From contig CAUYLG010071779.1 of the NCBI GenBank assembly GCA_963573385.1, positions 1 to 64,000 on the forward strand: a stretch of DNA of 64,000 nt, read 5' to 3'. Both the position numbers and the translations under genes were made by a program. Each line of letters starts with the position of its first letter. The first letter of the stretch is position 1. Under the pieces are notes generated by a model. That model had not been told where the DNA came from, searched no databases, and worked only from the letters and a program-made list of their open reading frames with translations. Below, in pieces: positions 21,871 through 33,424 of this stretch. The stretch is from Cacajao melanocephalus (taxonomy: Eukaryota; Chordata; Mammalia; Primates; Pitheciidae).

Positions 21871-23714
21871 TTAAGGGACAGCTAGTGGTCACAGAAAGCA
21901 CAGCCTGAGAGTGTTTCAACTGGTCCTAATGAGCGTTCATAGCTGCTTTCTCCAGTGATTCCATTTAAAATGCATCGTGGAGGGAGCTCAGGGGGAATAT
22001 ACTCTGCCGAATCCATAGTTTTGCATTCTGTTCATTAAAAAGAGTTTCTAAAAATAGATCCAGGTCAGAGAAGGTGTCCCAGACAGAAACATTTTTCAGA
22101 GCTTGACCCAAATCCCTGTGATCTTGTTTTCCGACAGCCCAGCTGCCTGGGGAGACAGACCTGACCCAGCTCAGCCTTTGTGGCCCTTTTCTGCCTGTAG
22201 AGAGATTTGGAGCCCTTTCCTTGCACATGGTGACATGAAGTCTCACCTGGCACCAAAGCCTTCTAAAGTGCTGGAGCCGAAGTGGCTCTAGGATCCTGTC
22301 CTTTCCTGCTTTGAAACGGCTTTCTTCTTTGACAGCAGGTGGAGTCGTGAGTGCAGATCTGATGGGCTCACCTCTGATGTGCCCCATGACTTTTCAATTT
22401 GTGCCTTTAGTTGTGGCAGATTTTCTGAATTTCAGACCTGTGCAGGCTGAGCATCTCTCTTAGAAGGTCCATGAACCCACTTGCCTAGGATAAGCTCATT
22501 CCACACCATACCCTATTCCCAAACTTGGCCTCCTGCTTCTCCATCCACCGTGAGTTCAAGGCTGAGGGGTAGCTCCCCCACCATCCCCCTCACATCCAGT
22601 CCCTGGTAAGTCCTGCTATATTCATCTTCTAAATAACTCTAGGCTCTGCCCACACTCTCCATCTCTCTCCATCTTCCCTTCTGGAAGCTCAGAGTGACAA
22701 ACCAAAAGCCTTTTTCTCCCTTGAATAGGAAGGAAGGGAAAAGAAGTAATAGTAAGTGGGAAGGAGGAGGATCTAGAATTTCTAGGGACAGACCCCTAAA
22801 AATCTTTTATTTCATACAGAGAAAAACTGTAGTTCTAAAAAGGCAATAGACCAGGACTGCCATTGACCCTTCGAACATCTCTGTTAGAACAAGGAAAATG
22901 TACACTTTTCTCTGGGCTGATGTAGCCCTGTTCGAAGGTGCATGGCTTGGCAAGCAAAGTGCAGACCAGATTTCAACCTCTAATCACTGCCTTGTGCAGT
23001 AAACCACCTGCACAACCACACAGGGCAGACTCGAAAATGATGCCTGAAATTCTACAACCAGAAGGCTGAGATGGGAACTTAGGACTTCAGATGCATTTGG
23101 GGCTTTTTCCAGTGTACTCCTTGAGCTCATGGGGACCCCTTTCCCTCCAACGCTGCAGCAGCATTTCAAAGTCACTGAAAATGCAGTCCCTGCCAGTACC
23201 CTCTGTCCCAGCATCTCAGTGGATTGGGATCTTGGTGATTAAGAGCAACAGGGTTTGCTCGGCAGTCATGACAATCTGGTGCTCTCAGATCAGAGGTGCT
23301 TCTTGCCCTGAACCAATGCTGGTGACACCTCATAACAAAAAAGGCAATGCCTTCTCCAGTCCATCACCCATGGAGGCAGAAGCCTGTCCCCTTTATTCTA
23401 GAAATGAATTGTAGTTGTCTACATAATTTATAGGGGTGGTGATCACTCATTTGCTCAGAAAGTCTTGCCAAATAAATGCCAAATATATCAGGCAAACTCT
23501 GAAGGCCTTCCCTGTCCATCCCATATATGTAACCTCATAAAATTATCACAACGGCTCCATGAAGCAGCATTACATCCTCATCCTCCACATTCATTAACAG
23601 GTGAATCAAGGCCTAAACATGTTTCATTGCAAATAGGGGCCAGAGCAGCATGGGCATGCACACTTGAGTCCAAAACCCTTGTTCTTCTATCCTGCATCAC
23701 TCCCTAGCAGTCGG
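21871..23714. other. Unassigned single-copy DNA, 1.8 kb
   Basis: No repeat family recognised. A 140-codon minus-strand open stretch at 21965-22387 and a 107-codon plus-strand one at 23091-23414 look like chance frames with no domain signature. A complementary pair of 9-base motifs around TTCGAA lies at about 22869 and 22931. Confidence 0.5.
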
Positions 23715-23910
23715 AAGATGTAAGTTCTTGATCCTGTTTGACTTCTAGGTCACTCTGATTTTGGGCAAGTGACTCTATGTCTCTGAACTTCCATTTCTTC
23801 ATCTAAGGATGTCATCCCCGACAACTCTACAGGTTGTTATGATAACAAATAACAACAAAAACACTCAAAACATTAGGTAAGGCACTTTGAAAGGTGATCA
23901 GTGATATAAA
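23715..23910 (+). mobile_element. MIR SINE
   Basis: 'gggcaagtgactctatg', 'cttccatttcttcatc', 'caggttgttatgataac' and 'taaggcactttgaaagg' keep the MIR order. The first third is decayed. Confidence 0.7.
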
Positions 23911-24162
23911 AATATGAGGCATTGCCAATTGATCCCAGCACAGGGGAGCCCTAGTAGGCCAGAGTAGTGGAGCCCTGCAGTATGCTGCCAAACAAGTCTT
24001 TACATTTGTAGGCTCAAGTGCCCTCCAAACAGCCCAATCAAAGTAGAGGAAGGAAATCCACAGCGTTATTTCCCTTTGTACTTCTTTAAATCCAGTGGTG
24101 ACCTGGAGGCATCCCAAGTAGTTCTGGGAAATAAAGGAGATTTGGAAATGCACTGAAAGAGA

Positions 24163-24311
24163 TGGTGGAGTCATGCCATTCAATTAATTTTCTTTGTTTT
24201 CTGGTTTTGGTGCTCTGGATATGATTTATAATGAAAGGAGTCAATCTATTATTATTATTTTTTTTGAGATGGAGTCTCACTCTGCCACCCAGGTTGGAGT
24301 ATAGTGGCACT
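24163..24311 (+). repeat. Local duplication, copy A (pair with 26046-26203)
   Basis: The first 88 or so bases recur at 26046 with about three substitutions and one small length change. Each copy is followed by an antisense Alu that starts at the same point. Similarity in the Alu part is lower than in the unique part. Confidence 0.85.
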
Positions 24312-24539
24312 GTCTCGGCTCACAGCAACCTCTGCCTCCCAGGTTCAAGCAATTCTCCTGTCTTCGCCTCCTGAGTAGCTGGGATTACAGGTGTATGCCA
24401 CCACGCCAGGCTAATTTTTGTATTTTTAGTAGAGACAGGGTTTCACCATTTTGGCCAGTCTGGTCTTGAACTTCAGATGATCCACCTGACTAGGTCTCCC
24501 AAAGTGCTGGGATTATAGGCACAAGCCACCGTGTCTAGC
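24256..24539 (-). mobile_element. Alu, full length
   Basis: Antisense Alu from a short T run after (TTA)n to a worn reversed 5' end ('caagccaccgtgtctagcc'). Confidence 0.93.
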
Positions 24540-24785
24540 CTATTTTTTTTAAAAGTACAGTTCTTTCTGATTATACGTTGGCCAAATGTTAGGTTTCTAT
24601 CTGCCTCTCTGCTGCAGCCAGGGCATTTCAGTGGAGTTCAAAATTCTCTCTACTTTTCTTTTCAAATTCCCACTATCGAAGGGGAGACACTGGTCCTGTC
24701 CTCTCAGGCTGTCGCGATGTTGGAGGTGGGCTGTGTCTTCTGAGGCAGGAGGCCAATTGGAGGTCTCTGGATGTTTGGCCTGGAG

Positions 24786-25039
24786 CTGTGGTTCTTGACT
24801 GAGTATAATTGCGGCTTGCAGGGTGACATTTCACAATGTCATTTGGGTCTGGAGATATTTTTGGTTGTGTGACTGGGACAATCTTCCTGGGATCTAGTGG
24901 GTAGAGGCTGTGGATGCTGCTGAACAACCTGTAATGCACAGGACAGCCGCTCCCGTTCTACCCCTATTCCCCCCTACAAAACAAAACCATGTATGGCCCC
25001 AAATGTCAGTAGTGTGGGGCTGAGGGTTGAGAAACCCTG
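24786..25039 (+). mobile_element. hAT-type nonautonomous DNA transposon, copy 1
   Basis: Begins CTGTGGTTCTTGACTG (decayed CAGTGGTTCTCAAC terminus) and ends GTTGAGAAACCCTG. The inner text is 'gggacaatcttcctggg', 'atctagtgggtagaggctg', 'cacaggacagccgc'. The 8 bases before (gcctggag) match the 8 bases after (gtctagag) at six of eight positions, as expected of an old hAT target duplication. A second copy of the same family is at 30530. It has no transposase. Confidence 0.82.
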
Positions 25040-25044
25040 GTCTA

Positions 25045-25150
25045 GAGGAAATCTCTTGGCCTCTCTGGGCCTCAGTTTCCTCCTCTGAAAAATGCAGATG
25101 GGGAGGTCATACACTAGATGATGCCTAAGGTCCCTTAAAGTTTCTGCCAT
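25045..25150 (+). mobile_element. MIR core and 3' part
   Basis: 'ctctctgggcctcagtttcc' followed by 'ctgaaaaatgcagatgg' and 'ctagatgatgcctaaggtcc'. It abuts the hAT element. Confidence 0.72.
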
Positions 25151-25740
25151 CTAATTTTATCTCTGGTTCCAGAGTGACTCAGAGGTTCTGCATCACTGGC
25201 TTCCTATCCCTGTGACACCAAGACCCCATTATAGCGTCTCCAATGCCACGGCACCCACGTGACATGGTACTCAGCTGGGAGACATCAGCGGGAGGCTCTT
25301 TGCAGTGACAGTTACTAGAAAAGCCAGCCTGGAAGGCAGACACTCTCAGCCCCCAAACACGTGCTTTATTTGCTTGTTTTCCTGTTTCTTCCTTCAGTAA
25401 GGCACTGTGGGTTCTGCATTTGCAAAGCTTTGGATAATTGGACCTTCTCGTCATGCTATCAAATGAACACAGAGCGCAGCAACTGGCCCACCTTTCCAGC
25501 ATGTTCTAGCTTTGGTTGATATTTTTTTGAGAGGGGTGCCAGAAGCTGATATTGAGTCTCTCTCTCTTTTTGACTTCTCATTCTACCCACTCAAGAACTT
25601 CCTCAGGCTCTACTTGGGCTGTGCCCTCTCTGGTCCCTCATGCTCCAAGATCCCTTTATTCTTCTTTGTCTGCATTTGAGTTGGCTGTCTAGTGAGACTT
25701 GAGTTCTGACTCCATCGCATCCTAACTGTGTGATGTGATA
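25151..25740. other. Single-copy DNA, possible MIR 5' scrap at its end
   Basis: No coding signature. 25690-25740 ('gacttgagttctgactcc') could be a decayed MIR B-box area. Otherwise nothing is recognised. Confidence 0.45.
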
Positions 25741-26045
25741 GCTATGGAGTGGCAGCCCAGGTCTCCCTCCAGAGACCCTACTGCAAGAGGGACGTAGGTA
25801 GAGAGCCTTCAGCTGCTACATCTTCCGGTCCTAGGTAGCGCTTACCTGAGGCCATGGCCTCCCATGGTAATGGTGGGGTGATGGAACTGGACCATTTCTG
25901 CCTGACCAGGACTCCTCTTACAGGCAGTTTTTGCTCTGGGGTTACTCACCGGGGTGGCTGATGCTTGCTCAGAGCTCCCTGTGGTTGGAGTCTCTTCCGA
26001 CCCAATCCCCCTTCCTTCCCTCTCTCCTTTCCCAGGTATTGGACC
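25741..26045 (+). other. Possible old LTR/LINE end, unassigned
   Basis: The text 'ctgctacatcttccggtcc', 'ggaactggaccatttctgcc' and 'ctcaccggggtggctgatgc' has the feel of an interspersed repeat end and ends in 'ctttcccaggtattgg'. I cannot name it. Confidence 0.3.
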
Positions 26046-26203
26046 TGGTGGAGTCATGCCGTTCAATTCATTTTCTTTGTTTTCTAAATTTTTGGTGCTC
26101 TGGATATGATTTATAATGAAAGGAATCAATCTATGTTTATTTATTCATTCATTCATTTTTTTTTTGAGACAGTCTCACTCTGTCGCCCAGGCTGGAGTGC
26201 AGT
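26046..26203 (+). repeat. Local duplication, copy B (pair with 24163-24311)
   Basis: Same 88-base unit as copy A followed by (TTCA)n and the first 45 or so bases of an antisense Alu. It ends abruptly inside the Alu. Confidence 0.85.
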
Positions 26204-26204
26204 G
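26155..26204 (-). mobile_element. Alu fragment, broken after about 45 bases
   Basis: T9 tract and 'gagacagtctcactctgtcg' through 'tggagtgcagtg', then unrelated sequence. The internal break, together with a shared unique flank, suggests copying or deletion and not a normal Alu insertion. Confidence 0.9.
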
Positions 26205-26319
26205 CACTAGTGTCTGAAGGCTCTCCCCTCCCTCTCCTGCTTTGTCTCCCCTTCATCCCTCTTGGCATCTGCTTCTTGAAGGGTCTGAACAGATGCATCT
26301 GAGCACATCCATGAATATC

Positions 26320-26450
26320 CCTGAGTCTCAGTTTCCTTGTCTGTGTAACAGAGAATCAGATTTGCTGCATTTCCCAAGATGACTTTGAGGATTAAATGAC
26401 AAAAAAGATGTGTAACTTTGCAAACAATGCAGTCATGCAAATATGATGCA
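26320..26450 (+). mobile_element. MIR core and 3' part
   Basis: 'tgagtctcagtttccttgtc', 'gactttgaggattaaatgac' and 'gtgtaactttgcaaac' in MIR order. Confidence 0.7.
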
Positions 26451-27863
26451 TTATTTTCTCCTCAAAGACTGCTGGTCTTAGATCCCATTTCCTGAGAGAC
26501 CCCTGTGGACCAGCAGCAGTAAAGTGAGATTGCATTTGATGTTTTAGTTGCAACTATTCTGTGTCAGGTAGGACTGCATCATGTTAAGTATCCCACACTC
26601 CCATCTGCTAAATGCCAGTAGCTTTTCCCATCCCCATTATTGCAACCATGAAAAATGACCTCATACCATTTCTAAATAATAGCTGTTGGGGCTGCCTGGT
26701 TCCTGGTTGAGAACTACTGTGTTGAACTCTGTCCAGCTGATATATTAGTAGGTTAGTAGATCCTCATCCTCCCTGAGCGTTTACTCTTCAACTTGGGCCT
26801 TGAGGGCCTCAAGTCAGAGTAATTAGTGCTGTGGGCCTTCTAAACACTGGGCCAAGGCAAGGATGAGTGGTTTCTGGGAAGGAATTAATCACACCCCAAT
26901 TGGATAGTTGCATGATGACTACCAAGGGCAACACCTGGTGTGGCACTGAACACTCTATTGACGAACTGTAACAGAGAGCCCAAGCACCAGACCTTCACAC
27001 ATTCTGGAATGGACAGCTAGAGGCTGGATTTGGAAACTTCCATTAAGGCAGAGGTAGAATTTTCAGGGGACACCAGCCACAGCCAAGAGGAACGGCTGGC
27101 AGCCAGTCATCATCAGGCAGAGATCAGAGGTGCATCACGTGACCTATTAGAGCCCAGTTGGATTGTCCCAGTTCATCCACAGAGAGAATCTGATTCTTGA
27201 GGGACTGACCTTAGATTCCCCTGGCGAGCAGCTGCCCATGTGTTACAAGGTCTCCTCTGAGGGTCTCACCCACCAAAGGGCCAGCAGAGAGCTCAGAAGG
27301 GGGGCTAGGAGGCCTGCTACCTCCAGGTGTCTTCTTACAGCCTTTGATAATGTAAGATTTGCTTTGTGGCTGCTGCTTCTATTTTCACAGTGCCCTGACA
27401 CCCTCTCTTATTTATTTTTTGAATAAAAAATACAACCTTTGGATATATTTTTGTTACATGCCTTATTCCTTTATGGAATAAGAAGGTGGGAGAAACATAT
27501 TTGTGAAATAAAAAATATACCTTTTGATGCTGCTCCAATCACTCTCACATCAGGCTGACTACTGTATCAGCCACAAAGTCTGCCTGACCATAGTCAGCAG
27601 CTACAGCTGGTGGCAAACTCCATCTTCCAGAATTTTCTCCACTGCCCACTTGGAAAGATGTCGTGCTGTTTATCTTCTCTAGGCATCTCATTGCCTTTGC
27701 TTTTGATTCATGGCATCTGGGGAGATTCTTGCTCTCCAAGAGGCCATGCAACTCTAGATGAATCACTTAGCTACAGTTCCATAGCTTTAACGCTGTGATA
27801 ATAATACCTTCTCTGACCAACTCAGAGAGTCATTGGAGAATGGTTGAGAAACTGTACCAGAGG
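26451..27863. other. Unassigned single-copy DNA
   Basis: 27400-27530 is AT-rich with two AATAAAAAATA motifs flanking a short 8-bp hairpin (cttattcc/ggaataag, about 27460-27482). No repeat family or coding frame is recognised. The 87-codon plus frame at 27163-27426 has no domain signature. Confidence 0.5.
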
Positions 27864-28373
27864 TGAGATCTTGTTTGCAAAAATGGCCACAATTGTTTTT
27901 CAGCCTGTATCCTTGCAGTCAGATTTTGGTAGCTCCTCTCGGTGGATGACACCCTTTTCTTGACCCCATGAATCTGGTTTTGTGATTTAATTTTATCAGT
28001 AGAATGCAGCAGAAATGATAGCATGCCAGTTCTGAACCTATGTCCCAAAAGACCCTGCATGCTGCTGTTTGTTGTCTTGGACCTCTGCCTGGGTTGTGTG
28101 AATGTGCTCAAGCTGGCCTGCTGGAAGATGAGAGCATACGTGAAGCAGAGATGAGCTAGAGGCTGCTTAGACCAACATAGACCACCCAGCCCGGAGCCAA
28201 CCTGGAAGCTGACTACAACAGAATGAATGAACCCATTCAAGATCAGAAGAACTGACAAGCAGAGCCCAGTCCAAATAGCCCACCCTTGGAGTCATAAACA
28301 AAATATATGGTCACTCTTTGAAGCCACTCAATTTTGGGATGGTTTGTTATGCAGCAAAAAGTTGACTGATGCA
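27864..28373 (+). mobile_element. MLT1-type MaLR LTR
   Basis: 'tttgcaaaaatggccacaa', 'cttgcagtcagattttgg', 'gaaatgatagcatgccagtt', then the 3' end 'gaagccactcaattttggg' and 'gttgactgatgca'. Nearly complete, with TG and CA ends. No internal region. Confidence 0.8.
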
Positions 28374-29582
28374 CTTGGTGTAGAGTAGAAGAAAGTTCAG
28401 TGGCATTAAGGCCAGGTATTGTGAAGCCAGGATGGGGAGATTTGGGCAGCTCTTGAGGAAGTGCAGGGCAGTGAGATTCCGGAGCAGCTGCCACCCCTCT
28501 GCACCCTCAAGGCAGACCAGGAAGTGCTGAGCAGTTGGGTATCAGATGTCAGGGACCCAAATTGCATGCAAGCAGAAAAAAAAAATCTAAGGTTGTTATT
28601 TATAGCAAAAACCTAAACAGGGAAGCTCTGTCAGTTTTCTGAATTACTGACAGTTGCAGAAATGTTAATACAAATCTTTATAAGACTGGCCAGATGTTCG
28701 ATATTAAGCAAGCATCTGTTTTGTATAAAAGACTTTTTATGCCCCTTGCACACTGTGTTTTTCTCTCTCTCCCCTTCTCACCCCCCTTTATTTGTCCTGA
28801 TCCCAGGCTGGATCAGGGCAATGGCTGAGGGTAATTGCCTCAGCTATAGTTTTATTTAGTTTCTGAATGCCGGTGTCCATGGTGTCAAAAATACAACCCC
28901 CCAAAAAAATAACCCTGGGAAAGGTTAATAATGGCCTTTCTGGTGTCATATTCTGCACTTTATGTGTTGTGGTAATTATTATCATTAGGGCTGTAAGAAT
29001 GTCTAGTTATCTTTCTTAATCACATACTATAAAGAAGTGCTTCTGAACACATATCTATTATTTAATCAAAATCTCACAGTTATTGGCATTTGTGCTCCAC
29101 CAGGGCTGTGTTTATTTTCTGTTTACAAGGGGGAGCATTGCCTCCTAGAAAAGAGGGGGTCCCAAGTCCATATCCACTTTCATTGCTGTCATAGCATGTG
29201 ACACTTGGTGCTATTAATATCGGAGACACCGAACACATTATTACTCCCCACTCCCCCTTCTGACTGCACTCTAGGAAAAGCACTTTTATTAACAAATAAA
29301 GGGGCAAACATATGTCACAGATGACTCTTGCTGCCTGGAAGAGGAGATTTAGTGGGGCCGAGACCTGTGGGATGTGCTGTTTCCAGGGAGGGAGAGACAA
29401 GTGGGTCAGTGGGGGCATTATGGACTCCCTGTGGTGGCCACTTCGAGGCGTGCTTACACATTGCTCTGGAGGGAACTGCTCCTTGGAGGAAGGGGACTAA
29501 CCCCTAAAGCGGGGCCACTATGCTCTGCTTGTTTTGAGGGTCCTTCAAACCCCTCTTCTCCTTCATAACCCTCACAACGACC
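28374..29582. other. Single-copy island, possibly conserved noncoding
   Basis: 1.2 kb without recognisable repeats, rare here. It holds a short inverted repeat (CTGTCAGT/ACTGACAG, 28628-28653), a C7 and A7 patch near 28899, and forkhead-like TGTTTATTT and TGTTTAC motifs near 29110. Overlapping small frames at 29080-29636 have no domain signature. Confidence 0.45.
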
Positions 29583-29961
29583 CGAGGTGGTTTGGATTTG
29601 CGTCCCTGCCCGAGTCTTATGTCGAACTGTAATCACCAGTGTGGGAGGAGGGACGTGTTGGGATGTGGTTGCTCCGTGGGGCAGATTTCCCCCTTGCTGT
29701 TTTCACGATAGCGAGTGAGTTCTCATGAGATCTGGTTGTTTAAAAACGTGTGGCACCTTCCCTCTCTCTTCTTCCTGCTCTGGCCATGTAAGACATGGCT
29801 GCTTCCTCTTCACCTTCCGCCGTGATTGTAAATTTCCTGAGGCCTCCCCAGCCACGCTTCCTGTGCAGCCTGCAGAACCGTGAGCCAGTTAAACCTGTTT
29901 TCTTTATGGATTACCCAGTCTCGGTTAGTTCTTTATAGCAAAGTGAGAATGGACTTATACA
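29583..29961 (+). mobile_element. MST-type MaLR LTR
   Basis: Follows the MST/THE1 LTR order: 'gtggtttggatttgcgtcc', 'gtgggaggagggacgtgttg', 'gcgagtgagttctcatgag', 'catgtaagacatggctgc', 'ccccagccacgcttcctg', 'ggattacccagtctcgg' and 'gaatggacttataca'. Near complete. Confidence 0.88.
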
Positions 29962-29964
29962 GAC

Positions 29965-30100
29965 GCTGTGCAGAATGCCTCACGGTCACATTTTACAGAT
30001 AGAGAAATCAAGGCCCCGAGAGGCTGAGTTGCCTAGGGTCCCATCGCTTGCGAGCTGGAACTTGAGGCTACTGCTTGCGTAATCCTAATGTCTGTGGTTT
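29965..30100 (-). mobile_element. MIR, reversed
   Basis: 'cattttacagatagagaaat', 'caaggccccgagaggctgag', 'gttgcctagggtccc' and 'gagctggaacttgagg' are the reversed MIR core and 5' part. Directly follows the MST LTR. Confidence 0.75.
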
Positions 30101-30119
30101 TATCATAAAGCTATCCGTG

Positions 30120-30475
30120 CTTCCCAGCCAGCACTGGCCAAGACAGTGGCCATCGCCTTGTGCAGCTACTGAGCACTTAAAATGTGACTAGTCCAAATTG
30201 AGATGTGCTTTAGATATGTTTTAGACACAAAACACTCATCGGATTTCCAAGACACAGTACCAGGAAAAAAAAAAAAGATTATTCATTAGTAACCTTTAAT
30301 ATCGATTACATGTTAAAGAATATTTTGTATAATACACGTTGCGTTAAACAAACTATATGATTAAAACTAATTTCACCATTTTTAAAACTTTTTAAAATGT
30401 CACTACTAGAAAATTTAAAATTACATCTGTGGCTTGCATTTGTGGCTCACCTTATATCTGGACAATGCCATCCGC
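30120..30475 (+). mobile_element. DNA transposon relic, hAT-Charlie-like
   Basis: 'cagctactgagcacttaaaa', 'tgtgactagtccaaattgag', 'cggatttccaagacacagta' and 'ctactagaaaatttaaaatt' match a nonautonomous DNA transposon that I remember from mammalian genomes, though I cannot give its name. AT-rich centre. Boundaries approximate. Confidence 0.6.
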
Positions 30476-30529
30476 GACTGTAAATCTCTGTGTGTTTCTT
30501 CAACAGCAGTTTGTCCTATTGCTTTAGAG

Positions 30530-30746
30530 CAGTGCTTTTCAACTGGGGGCAATTTTGTCCCCCAGGAGATGTGTGGAATGTTTGGGGATGTTTTTGACTG
30601 CTACAACTTGCAGTGGGGAGGATGCTACTGTCATCTAGTGGGTGGAGGTGGAAGATGCTGCCAAACATCCTACCACACACAGGACAGTCCCACAACAAAG
30701 CCTTGGCCAGCCTAGATGTCACTTGAGCTGAGGGTGAGAGGCCCCA
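30530..30746 (+). mobile_element. hAT-type nonautonomous DNA transposon, copy 2
   Basis: Same family as 24786-25039: it opens CAGTGCTTTTCAACTGGGGG and keeps 'catctagtgggtggaggtg' and 'cacaggacagtcccac'. Flanks ctttag​ag and gtgtagag agree at six of eight positions, a plausible 8-bp target duplication. It lies about 55 bases after another DNA transposon relic. Confidence 0.82.
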
Positions 30747-31557
30747 GTGTAGAGACATACCTTTTATACTTTGTTCGCCTGCTGGAGTCCCCAAGGATGT
30801 CGGTGAGGATCTAAGAGAATGAGGAACAATGCCATGATGCTGTCTGTATTGGTAGTTTCTCCCTCAATTTCCCTCTAGGACACCCTCCTTCTTGATTTTT
30901 TCACAGAATTAAAGACCTACATCTGACCATAATTGTCACATGTCCCTGCTATGTGGCCTGTATTTTTTGGAAACATATGCAAGGGTGGCTGTATTCCTTC
31001 CATGGCATTTTTTAAAGCAGCAAACCTCTTCTTTCTGAAAGAACACACAGTTCATGTGAGGGCATGAAGCGCTGCTGGAGTTGGGAAGATCCGGCTGGAA
31101 AAGGGGAAAGGGGGCTGCCTAGAGAAGAGTGGAGGGCTGACCCTGCGTGGACGCAGGCTCTCAGGCACACCTGGGGAGGAGGTCTTTAGGGCTGACATGA
31201 GCTCCAGCTGGGAGAGAAGGCCCTGGCTTGGGACACCTGCGGCAGTGAAAAGGATCCAGGTGTGCAGCCGGTGAGGAAGGTCATTTTGCATTAGGGGTTG
31301 ACTCTCCTTGGGCTCTGGTAAGAGCTGTGGATTCTCTGGGCAGCTGAGGTGGTACAGTGCTCCTGAAGGAGTTAGATATGGCTGAGGCAAACCCACAGGG
31401 GCCTAACAAGTGGAGGCCTGGGTGGGAAGAAGGGAGAACTGAGATGTACCCTTCCCACTTCGAGCAGAGGGGAAGTACTCAGAGGGAAATGCAGTGCTGC
31501 CGGAAACTGGAGCCTCCAGGGGCAAGCAGAATAACTAACTGGTTCCGGTGTAGGGGC
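30747..31557. other. Unassigned single-copy DNA
   Basis: 31050-31400 holds a 114-codon minus-strand open stretch without domain signature. No repeat is recognised. Confidence 0.5.
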
Positions 31558-32230
31558 TGCTGTGGTCTGATGTTTGTCCTGTGTTGAAACTCAACACCCA
31601 AGGAGATAGTAGTAGGAGGTGGGGCCTTTGGGAGCTGATTAGGTCATGAGGGTGGATCCCTCATGAATGGGATCAGTGCCCTTATAAAAGAGGCCCCAGA
31701 GAGCTGCCTCCCCCTTCTTACCAGTGCTTTCTTTTTATTTATTTATTTATTATAATTTTTTATTTTGGTGATGGAGTCTTGCTCTGTTGCCCAGACTGGA
31801 GTGCAGTGGTGCGATCTCAGCTTACTGCAACCTCCGTTTCCCGAGTTCAAGTGATTCTACTGCCTCAGCCTCCTGAGTAGCTGGGACTACAGGTGCATGC
31901 CACCACGCCTGGCTATTTTTTTGTATTTTTCATAGAGATGGGGTTTCACCATGTTGGCAAGGCTGGCCTTGAACTCCTGGCCCCAAATGATTGGCCCGCC
32001 TCAGCCTCCGAAGTGCTGGGATTACAAGTGTGAGCCACTATGCCTGGCCTTCCACCAGTGCTTTCTATGAACCAGAAAGTAGGCCCTCATGAGACACTGA
32101 ATCTGCTGGCACCTTGATCCTGGACTTCCCTGCCTCCAAACCTGTGTGCAATAAACTGTGAACAATAAAGCTGTTGTTTAAAAGTGACTCAGTTTATGGT
32201 GTGTTGTAGCATCCCAAACAGAATAAAACA
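31558..32230 (+). mobile_element. MaLR LTR (MLT1A/MST-like), split by an Alu
   Basis: 'gaggtggggcctttgggagc', 'gattaggtcatgagggtgga', 'gtgcccttataaaagaggcc' before the Alu; 'ctatgaaccagaaagtaggc', 'ctggcaccttgatcctgg' and 'gttgtttaaaagtgactcag' after it. TG and CA ends are preserved. The two halves join exactly when the Alu and one target copy are removed. Confidence 0.87.
31733..32053 (-). mobile_element. Alu inserted in the LTR, with target duplication
   Basis: Antisense Alu with a (TTTA)n tail complement. The direct repeat ACCAGTGCTTTCT at 31720-31732 and 32054-32066 (13 of 13) flanks it. Confidence 0.96.
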
Positions 32231-32807
32231 GGACCTAAATGTGTCCCCACAGGGTGTGGCCTGGAAAATACATTTGTTATAGTTGTGTAGTGGGCACACA
32301 ACTCAGGCCATTAGCTTATGTGTGTAAGAAATTTTACTCTATTTTCTCATTACTAGCTGTGGCATAAATGGCCAGCTATTCACCAAGGATTCATGAATCC
32401 CTTCAGGAATGTCTGGGAATGGCTGTCCAGTCAGGGGAGCTCCAGTCCCCCAGCACCTAGGTGGGATCACCAACTACTTCTCAGCAATGACATTGCCAGG
32501 CTGTGGGTAAGAAACAGATGTGTCTTCTCTACCCTCTCTGTTCTCCCTCATTCTTCTCCCTCTCTCTTCTGCAACTTCCAGGAGGCTACCAAAGCCCAAG
32601 ATGACCTTGGAAGCTGCAGGCTGAAGATGGCAGGGCTGGAGTCCCTGAGCTACTGTGTGGAGTAGAGTCACCACCTCCTGCTGACCAGGAATATAGGCGT
32701 TGGCGGTTATGTAAGTAAGAAATCAACTTCTGATGTGTACAGTTGCTGAGGTTTGGGGGTTTATGTGTTGCAGCTGCTGGTGTTACCTTAATTTCTATTT
32801 TGAACCC
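32231..32807. other. Unassigned single-copy DNA
   Basis: No repeat recognised. A 90-codon plus-strand frame (32393-32665) has no domain signature. Confidence 0.5.

Positions 32808-33424
<617 letters not shown>

Noticed and set aside
22869..22940. Complementary TTCGAA-centred motifs
   Set aside because: Nine-base matches around a palindromic core are expected by chance at this distance.
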